From an uncultured Oscillospiraceae bacterium (GTDB lineage Bacteria; Bacillota; Clostridia; Oscillospirales; Oscillospiraceae): a stretch of 6,229 bases of DNA. Within the stretch, counting starts at the first letter, position 1. Each line of letters opens with the position of its first letter. The notes beneath the pieces were generated by a model. That model was not told the DNA's origin, did not search any database, and saw only the letters and a program-made list of their open reading frames with translations. Positions 1 through 5,700 of the stretch are shown piece after piece. A program made the position numbers and the translations under genes. The stretch spans positions 1-6,229 of the forward strand of contig CAKUGQ010000031.1 of assembly GCA_934654755.1 (NCBI GenBank). Reading direction: 5' to 3'.

Positions 1-131
1 ACCTTGCCGAACAGCAGACAGCAGCAGGCGATGAAGAAAATCAGCGCCGCCAGCTTATTGGTGATGAACTGCGAAATACCCAGCGCAAAGATGCCGAGCC
101 ATTCCACCAGCGTCAGCAGGGCGATCAGGGA
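1..131. repeat. Direct repeat, left copy (partner at 2570-2700)
   Basis: This stretch matches 2570-2700 in the same orientation, offset 2569 bases, with mismatches at 78, 80 and 131 only. The repeat may extend beyond the left edge. Homology decays at its right end, where CCAGT at 135-139 still aligns to CCAGT at 2709-2713 after a small gap. The two copies flank the lysin/SH3 cassette. Confidence 0.9.
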
Positions 132-143
132 CAGACCAGTCTT
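1..143 (-). pseudogene. 5'-truncated duplicate of the CD1845-like membrane protein gene
   Basis: Positions 1-131 match 2570-2700 with two mismatches over the first 130 bases (78 and 80) and a third at 131; similarity then breaks up through short indels to about 140. Read on the minus strand, the copy encodes residues 12 to 53 of the intact protein at 2440-2730 with one change, Ser28 to Gly, and runs off the left edge, so the 3' end is not seen. The first 11 codons are missing. The frame is closed upstream by TGA at 144-146 and has no ATG in the remaining stretch. An ATG with a GAGAGG site just upstream (148-146) reads in another frame and stops after 30 codons. I therefore call it a truncated copy, probably not translated as the membrane protein. 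A sequencing frameshift could alter this view, and the part beyond the left edge cannot be judged. Confidence 0.7.
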
Positions 144-158
144 TCATTGCCGTACCTC

Positions 159-175
159 TCAAGGCGAAGCCTTGA
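159..175. repeat. Perfect inverted repeat with GAA loop at the duplication breakpoint
   Basis: TCAAGGC-GAA-GCCTTGA is a 7-bp perfect stem around a three-base loop. Its core GCGAAGC is known as an exceptionally stable DNA mini-hairpin. It lies about 20 bases after the duplicate gene loses similarity and touches the possible -10 element at 173-181. No T-run follows on either strand, so it is not a typical intrinsic terminator. It could be an operator, a recombination end structure or a translation-control hairpin; none of these is shown. Confidence 0.6.
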
Positions 176-181
176 TATACT
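173..181 (+). promoter_or_regulatory. Possible extended -10 promoter for the lysin gene
   Basis: TGATATACT has the TG-N-TATACT form of an extended -10 element, with five of six bases matching TATAAT. No convincing -35 is seen 17 bases upstream. Initiation near 188 would give a 5' leader of about 170 bases before the lysin start at 360. The same nine bases occur on the other strand at 2376-2384, in the promoter that faces the SH3 gene. Confidence 0.35.
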
Positions 182-206
182 TTAGCGCACTAATCCCCCA
201 GGAAAC

Positions 207-239
207 CGTGAAGAACCTGTTTTTCGCTGAGTCTTCACG
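207..239 (+). other. Inverted repeat in the lysin 5' leader
   Basis: CGTGAAGA (207-214) and TCTTCACG (232-239) form a perfect 8-bp stem with a 17-base loop. It lies between the possible promoter and the lysin start. No T-run follows, so termination is unlikely; a role in the leader is inference. The rest of 240-346 is AT-rich and shows no further recognisable element. Confidence 0.35.
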
Positions 240-359
240 AATATAGTATTAGCTTTTCACTCCTTTCCAAGCGCTAAATGCATTAATATGTCATTAGCAA
301 AAGGATAACGGTGGCCACTGAAAACCTGATGCAAAATCAAAAACTTAGGGGGCATCTCT

Positions 360-1172
360 ATGGCTACAATTACTATTACCGGCAATGGTCACAACAGTGC
401 GGTTACCTTGTATAAGATTCATCAGGGTAACTGTTCTTTTAAGAAGGATACTGCTACGTTTCATTCTCAGGTAAAGCTCATGCAGGAAGCACTGACAAGC
501 ATTGGCCATAATACGCAAGGTGCAGGTGGGAAATTTGACAGTAATACTTTGGCTGCCGTTAAAGCATTTCAGAAAGCAAAGGGACTGACTGCCGATGGTT
601 ATTTTGGCAAAAATAGCCTTAATGCATTGGAAGATGAGATTGGTAGGCATCTTGACCCGGATAACTGCGGCAATCAAGAAACTGGCGGGGACACTGGCGG
701 AGGTAGCAGTCTTTCAGTGTCAGAATACTTGAATAACCTTGAGAGCTTTTGCAATTGCGGGTGGAAGTATGGTGCTGGTTATGATGCTTCTGCTAAGAAG
801 ATCGACTGCGCATATTATCCGTTTAAGGCCAGAAACGGTTTGGGAGCGCATGGCTGTACAACTGAATACAATTACTGCTTGTCCCAAAAGGGAACTATCG
901 CCTCCCTGGGCGGCTATGATGCGCTTGAAGTTGGCATGGAGATCTTTCAGCAGGACACCAATGAACCAACCAAGAAGGGACACATGGGCGTTTACGCAGG
1001 CAAGCACATGCTGAACGGCAAGTATCAACATGCTGTATATCAGTCTTGCAGTTCTCATAATACGATCGACGTGAAGTACAATAATGGTGTTTCGACGGAT
1101 TCTGGTCCGAACCTTACAGGTATGAACGGTAAATGGAAGTACTGGGGATGGTCTAAGTATATTAATCACTAA
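360..1172 (+). CDS. Endolysin-like peptidoglycan hydrolase, PG-binding domain plus NlpC/P60-like domain
   Basis: This 270-residue protein probably cuts peptide bonds in peptidoglycan. The start is ATG at 360, preceded by AGGGGG with a 7-base spacer. Residues 1-35 are beta-rich and unassigned. Residues 36-95 fit a PG_binding_1 domain (QVKLMQEAL, then FDSNTLAAVKAFQKAKGLTADGYFG). A Gly/Thr/Ser linker (108-119) leads to a Cys/His peptidase-like domain at 122-270. Likely catalytic residues are Cys150 in KKIDCAYYPF and His208 in KGHMGVYAGK, with His224 in QHAVYQS as a possible third. The usual NlpC/P60 DCSG motif is replaced by DCAY, so family membership is likely but not certain; CHAP is the alternative. 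There is no signal peptide or membrane segment, as in phage endolysins, and no holin beside it. Eight cysteines are unusual. The gene opposes the flanking operon and is AT-richer than it, which suggests transfer, perhaps from a prophage. Confidence 0.8.
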   Translation: MATITITGNGHNSAVTLYKIHQGNCSFKKDTATFHSQVKLMQEALTSIGHNTQGAGGKFDSNTLAAVKAFQKAKGLTADGYFGKNSLNALEDEIGRHLDPDNCGNQETGGDTGGGSSLSVSEYLNNLESFCNCGWKYGAGYDASAKKIDCAYYPFKARNGLGAHGCTTEYNYCLSQKGTIASLGGYDALEVGMEIFQQDTNEPTKKGHMGVYAGKHMLNGKYQHAVYQSCSSHNTIDVKYNNGVSTDSGPNLTGMNGKWKYWGWSKYINH

Positions 1173-1176
1173 ACAT

Positions 1177-1218
1177 ATAAATGCAGCAGGGTAGAATGTA
1201 CTGCCCTGCTGCATTTAT
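1177..1218. terminator. Bidirectional intrinsic terminator between convergent genes
   Basis: Positions 1177-1191 pair perfectly with 1204-1218 (15 bp). Three more pairs inside (1192-1194 with 1201-1203, one of them G-T) close on a 6-base loop, AATGTA. The GC core is GCAGCAGGG/CCCTGCTGC, and the outer arms are A/T-rich, giving TTTATTTA on the plus strand and ATTTATATGTTTA on the minus strand. It starts 5 bases after the lysin stop and ends directly at the stop codon of the SH3 gene, so it can end transcription from both sides. Confidence 0.88.
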
Positions 1219-2154
1219 TTACCATTCAAGAATTACAGTCCATTCATCACCTGCTTCCTTGCTGCCTGAGAAGATCGGAACGATACGGAGTGAAGTCGTC
1301 GATGTTGGCAGTTCACCAGTGCTAACGAATTTTCCGCTTGTATTTGTCGTGTTAATCGTCAGTAAGAGATCCCCAGCGATATTATCATAAATGTTGAACC
1401 CGGAGACCGTTATTCTCCGGTCATTATCAAAAAGACAGGGTTCAATTTCGACTTCAACATTGTTTTGTTCAATAATGATGGTTCCACTCAAGATTTGAGT
1501 TCCGTCATTTGATGGACAGTTTTTTAAGTCATAAACTGTTCCCAGGCGAATCAAATCGTGCTTCACAAAACCGCGCACATCATCACCAGAGATGCTTTCA
1601 ATGTATGACCAGTCTCCCATGTCCGCAAGATGATAAATAACCGCACCTTCGGGGAGAGTGACCAAGGCTGACTGAGAGAACAGCGGATCATCAGTGACTA
1701 CAGTCGTGTTTAAAAGTGTGGCTCTTTGCGGGGAAAAGACTAGTTTTTTTACAGCGGCAAATTCGGGTAACGCTTTCTCTGAGATCCAACCAAAGCGCAT
1801 ATGATCTTTATCGATTGCGTACTGTATCAAAATCCAGCCATCTTCCCTCCCGAAAACCTGTATCCAATCATTGGTAGAAACAGTTGCTTTTCCGTTAGAG
1901 GCACGTAAGTAATCCTTGCCAGGACCAGAGTAGACATCATACTTTTGATCGCTTCTAAATCTGATATTCTGAGCCGTCAACTCTCCCGGAGGAATGCTTG
2001 GAGCAATAGTATCATATTTCTCATTTGGCAAGTTGTATTGTACTTCACATTTCGCAACAGGTATCATATCGATCATTAGGCAAATAAATAGGAGACTATA
2101 AATGAACAAATCACGAAAAATGCACAAAATTATCCTATTACGCCGAAAAAACAT
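1219..2154 (-). CDS. Secreted or membrane-anchored SH3-domain protein
   Basis: The 311-residue protein begins with a charged end (FFRRNR) and a hydrophobic stretch (about residues 8-34) typical of a signal peptide or signal anchor. Cys36 is preceded by Lys, so no good lipobox is present. Residues 62-130 form a bacterial SH3-type domain, with VYSGPGKDYLRASNGKA, STNDWIQVFGREDGWILIQY and MRFGWISEKALP. A second, weaker SH3-like unit spans about 148-206 (GDWSYIE, VRGFV). Residues 215-311 look beta-rich and are unassigned. Such domains in Firmicutes surface proteins are thought to bind cell wall, and that is the likely role here. The start is uncertain: GGAGGT (2173-2168) lies 14 bases from this ATG but 5 from an in-frame TTG at 2163; an earlier ATG at 2208 has GGGAG. 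The gene converges on the lysin gene and is AT-rich like it. Confidence 0.75.
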   Translation of the reverse strand: MFFRRNRIILCIFRDLFIYSLLFICLMIDMIPVAKCEVQYNLPNEKYDTIAPSIPPGELTAQNIRFRSDQKYDVYSGPGKDYLRASNGKATVSTNDWIQVFGREDGWILIQYAIDKDHMRFGWISEKALPEFAAVKKLVFSPQRATLLNTTVVTDDPLFSQSALVTLPEGAVIYHLADMGDWSYIESISGDDVRGFVKHDLIRLGTVYDLKNCPSNDGTQILSGTIIIEQNNVEVEIEPCLFDNDRRITVSGFNIYDNIAGDLLLTINTTNTSGKFVSTGELPTSTTSLRIVPIFSGSKEAGDEWTVILEW

Positions 2155-2335
2155 TTTGAGCAAAGGCGACCTCCAAAACACAATTTCTGAAATAATGATA
2201 CCTTTCATCGAAGCTCCCAATGTGCCCGGTGACAGTGCAACACAGAAAGTGAACAAACGAAAGAATGAGCCGCATTCTTGTGATGCCTTTTTCCTTGAAG
2301 CTCTCGATGTCCACCGGCAGCTTTTTAGTCATCAT
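2138..2335 (-). CDS. Short ORF with strong ribosome binding site; leader peptide or stump of an interrupted gene
   Basis: AGGAGGG (2351-2345) lies 9 bases from tandem ATG codons at 2335 and 2332, behind a good promoter, so translation here is likely. The 65-residue product starts MMTKKLPVDIESFKEKG, in GC-richer DNA, then passes near codon 20 into AT-rich sequence with an unconvincing, Cys- and Phe-rich composition, ending 17 bases inside the SH3 gene. I do not recognise the product. The N-terminal pattern faintly recalls openings such as KLPxGIxxFxE of AAA/PD-(D/E)XK-type proteins, but this is too short to assign. It may be the 5' stump of a gene cut by the arrival of the SH3 segment, or a short upstream ORF coupled to SH3 translation. 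Confidence 0.35.
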   Translation of the reverse strand: MMTKKLPVDIESFKEKGITRMRLILSFVHFLCCTVTGHIGSFDERYHYFRNCVLEVAFAQNVFSA

Positions 2336-2375
2336 GCGGCAGTACCCTCCTGTTCATTGCGTCTTTTCTTCGCTC

Positions 2376-2404
2376 AGTATATCATGTTTTAAGCACTGCT
2401 TCAA
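2376..2404 (-). promoter_or_regulatory. Sigma70-type promoter facing the short ORF and SH3 gene
   Basis: On the minus strand TTGAAG (2404-2399) and TATACT (2381-2376) are separated by exactly 17 bases. The -10 is preceded by TG-A, making it an extended -10. Transcription would begin near 2369, about 35 bases before the ATG at 2335. A perfect 11-base palindrome, AAGCACTGCTT (2391-2401), overlaps the -35 and the spacer and could be an operator. Confidence 0.55.
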
Positions 2405-2439
2405 GGTTTCCCTAAATCACGATATGGAAATAGAAGAAT

Positions 2440-2730
2440 TCACCCGCGCACCCAATCCTTCACGCACCGATTGAAATCGGAAATCCGCTCCAAAATCCAC
2501 TCGGCGGCATACGGCAAAGCAAAGACGCAGAAGCTCCCTGCAAACATGGCTGCGGCTTCCCTGAGCGTGACCTTGCCGAACAGCAGACAGCAGCAGGCGA
2601 TGAAGAAAATCAGCGCCGCCAGCTTATTGGTGATGAACTGCGAAATGCTCAGCGCAAAGATGCCGAGCCATTCCACCAGCGTCAGCAGGGCGATCAGGGG
2701 CAGGGTAGCCAGTTTCAGCAGGAACGTCAT
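2440..2730 (-). CDS. CD1845-like small membrane protein of conjugative elements
   Basis: This 96-residue protein has three predicted membrane segments, roughly residues 5-29, 36-52 and 57-80, and a polar tail, EWILERISDFNRCVKDWVRG. The hydrophobic start and the tail pattern (AxWxLEKLxDLNxxIK-like) recall the CD1845 family found in Firmicutes conjugative elements; its biochemical role is not known to me. I chose ATG at 2730 because GGAGG (2743-2739) lies 8 bases upstream; the GTG at 2739 would overlap that site. The gene follows the Cna_B protein gene after 19 bases on the same strand and is probably in its operon. Most of its central part is duplicated at 1-131. A consecutive Cys triplet (46-48) sits in the second helix. 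Confidence 0.65.
   Translation of the reverse strand: MTFLLKLATLPLIALLTLVEWLGIFALSISQFITNKLAALIFFIACCCLLFGKVTLREAAAMFAGSFCVFALPYAAEWILERISDFNRCVKDWVRG
2570..2700. repeat. Direct repeat, right copy (partner at 1-131)
   Basis: This is the segment of the intact CD1845-like gene that is repeated at 1-131 in the same orientation. It covers codons 11 to 54 of the gene. The sequence between the copies contains the lysin, SH3 protein and short ORF, together with the 3' part of this gene. Confidence 0.9.
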
Positions 2731-2749
2731 GTTCTGCACCTCCGTATCG

Positions 2750-5700
2750 TTATCGGTATTTCTTCCTGAGTAGCTGCGTCAGACCGAGCAGGACGGAAGC
2801 CGCCATCATCAGCAGACCGACGACCATCATTGGCGTAACCGGGAGGTCAACGCCGGTCTGAATGACGGGCGTGTTGGTGATGCGTGCAAGCTTCTGCGGC
2901 GGGATGTAGGATTCGTCAATGGTGAACGTGATTGCTTCGTCGGTCCTGGCATAGCCGTCCAGCGGGCGGGTTTCGCGGACCAGGTAATTGCCCGGAACGA
3001 GATTATCAGCGCGTACAATGCCGTTTTCATCGGAAACCAGCTCGCGGATGAACGTCCCCTTGTCGTCATACAGACCGAAGCGAACGCCGGAAAGCGGTTT
3101 GCGGCGGTGATCCGTTTTCTCGAACTCGTAATGGTTCGGGATGTTGACCAGCGTAACCGTCTGGTCGTTCTTCCAGTTATAGCCGACGTGGAAGGGATAG
3201 TCGTCCATCAGGTTAAAGCCTTCCGGCGCTTCATCCTCGCGGAGAATCCAATCGCCGACTGTGAAGCCGATGATTTCAAACTCGCCCTTTTCGTCGCTGA
3301 CGGCGTGGGCGGCGACCGTTCCGCTCTGCGCGTCGATGAGAGAGAACGCAACGCCTGCCAGCGGGTTTCCTGCCGTATCGACCTTCTTGAAGGTCAGCTT
3401 CATACGCTCGTTGGGAATGACGGCAATCGGCTCGGTCGGATTGACGAACGTGCCGTCAAGGGTCAATGTCACCTGCGCGCTGCTGGGCAGGTAGCCCGGA
3501 AGCGGCTTGCTTTCAACGACAGTATAGCTTCCATACGGGATTTTTTCAAACATGGCGATACCGTCTGCATCGGTCAGCACTGTAGCGACGACTGCGCCGC
3601 GCTCGTTTTTCAGCGAGAACGCCACACCCGCCAGCGGCTCGTTATGCTCGCCGACCTTTTTCAGCGTGAAGCGCGTGAAATCGTCGCGCAGAACGGTATC
3701 CCCGGAAACATGCCCGTCCTTGTCCACGGTGAAGGAACAGGTCGTTTCATTCAGCGCGTATCCTTCGGGGGCAAGCACCTCTTTGAAGGTGTAGCGTCCC
3801 GGCGTGACGGGGATATCGGGGATTTCGCCGTTCTCATCGGTAACGGCACGGTAGATGACCTCTCCCTGCTCGTTCCTGACCTCGATTTCCGCGCCCGGGA
3901 CGGTTTCCGCGCCGGTAATGTCGGTTTTGGTCAGCGTGACTTTGGTGTAAATCAGCTCGTTACGCACCGTTTCATCCGGTGAAACGCGGATGACAGGCGC
4001 ATCGTCCGCCTGATTTTCGGGCGAAATCCGTACATCGAAGCGGTTCGGGTTGAGCTTCCAGCCCTTCGGCCCGTCCAGCTCCCGGATGGTATATGCGCCG
4101 TGCGGCAGATTGCCGGAGAAGGTCAGCTTGCCGTGCATATCGGTCATGCCGACGGCGATAAGCGTATCGGCGGGCAGCATACCGTCCGCATAATGGATGT
4201 CGTCGGCATTGTACAGACCGAACACAAAGCCCAGCCCATAGGTTGTGGTCAGCGCTTGGCGGATATATCCGTCTGCGTCCGTATAGGGTTTGAGGACTTC
4301 CTTTTCTTTTTCGAGCTGAATTTCAGCGGACAGATATTCGTTATGCGCTTTGACGGTGACGGTCACCAACGGCGTGTGTCCGTCGATGGATTTCAACTCG
4401 ACTTCGTACACCTCATCACTGCACACATATCCTTCGGGCGCGGCAATTTCCATCAGCTTGTACTTACCCAGCGGCAGCTCCTTCGACAGCTCTGCGCCCG
4501 TTCCGCTGGTCGTGATGGTGTCCACCAGCTCATCTTTTTGATACCAAACTGTACCGTCACCGCCGACGATTTCTTCCGCGGCGCGTACTTCAAAAACAGC
4601 ATCCGCAAGGCAGCGTTCTTCAAAGACAGGAGACTGATATTCAAAGCCCATTTCGGTTTTACTTTCAAAGCCGACGAGCTGCAAGCCCTTCTTTTCAAGG
4701 CAGATTTGCCCCATAACCGCTTCATTGGGAATCTCGATGTCCAGCTCGTACACCTGGTCGGCGGTATCGCCCGTCTTGCCGACGAACACGGGCAGGCTTT
4801 CCGTCCGAATCAGGTATCCTTCGGGAGCTTGAATCTCCTCGATGGAATACAGACCCCAGCCGACTTCTTCGGGCAGCGTCACACAGCCGGATTCATCGGT
4901 GGTAAACGTGTCGAGCGTCTGCTTTTTCGGATAGTAGACGGTCTGCGTCACGGTGTTGCCGTCCGCGTCCTTGAGCTTGAAAGACGCGCCCGCCAGCGTG
5001 ACAGGTTTGCCGGTTCTCGCATCCGTTTTGATGAGCCGCAGGCGGTAGAGAATCGGGCGGTCATTGAGCGTCAGGATGGGTGGCTGGATGGGATTTTCTT
5101 CGCCGGTGATTTCAAAGAAGATCGGCTTTTTGATTTCAAACCCGTCTTTGCCGACCGTCTGCTCCAGCACATACACGCCATACGGGAGCAGCTTGGTTTT
5201 GGCATACCCGCTCTTGTCGGTGATGAGGTGGTCGCGCTCGAATTCGCGCGCGTTTTCATACGAACCGGCTTTCCGAAGGTAGACGTGGAACTCCGCGCCT
5301 TCCTCCGGGGTTTCGGTGTGCTGGTTGTCGGTTTTGTTGTCGCCCAGCACCTTGACGATGGCCTGTGCGCCGAGCTTGATCTCGTTCAGCTTGAGCGCAT
5401 CGTAGGTGACGACGGCTTCCCTGGACTGTGCGGCGGCGCTGGCGGTATCGACCAGCATACGCTCGTCACTGGGCTGATAGCCGACAGGCGGCGCAATCTC
5501 GACGATCTCATACAGCCCAGGCCACAGCTCGTCGGTGGTCGCTGCTGCATCCTCGCCGGAGGTCTGGATGGCGTCGATGACCGTTGCGCCCCTGAGCCAG
5601 ATCACGTTGCCCTGACGGTCAAGGATATCCGCGCCTGCCAGCACGCGGAACGTCGCGCCGGTCAGCTCGCCGTCGCCGCGGACGGAGGGCGCGTCGGTCT

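Noticed and set aside
159..239. Intrinsic terminator or riboswitch upstream of the lysin
   Set aside because: Two short stems exist, but neither is followed by a T-run and no known riboswitch core is recognisable.
345..677. A 110-codon minus-strand open frame opposite the lysin 5' half
   Set aside because: It is an antisense shadow of the peptidoglycan-binding domain with no plausible product or context.
720..1214. A 164-codon minus-strand open frame opposite the lysin gene
   Set aside because: It starts inside the terminator hairpin, overlaps a gene with clear domains and has no family pattern.
2471..2773. Plus-strand open frame across the CD1845-like gene, echoed at 4-246
   Set aside because: It is present in both repeat copies only because the DNA is duplicated. 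The minus-strand frame has the membrane-protein pattern and a good ribosome binding site.
3107..3982. A 291-codon plus-strand open frame opposite the Cna_B gene
   Set aside because: It lies wholly antisense to a clearly real repeat protein, has Arg/Val/Asp-rich shadow composition and shows no recognisable domain. High GC content on the coding strand explains the open frame.
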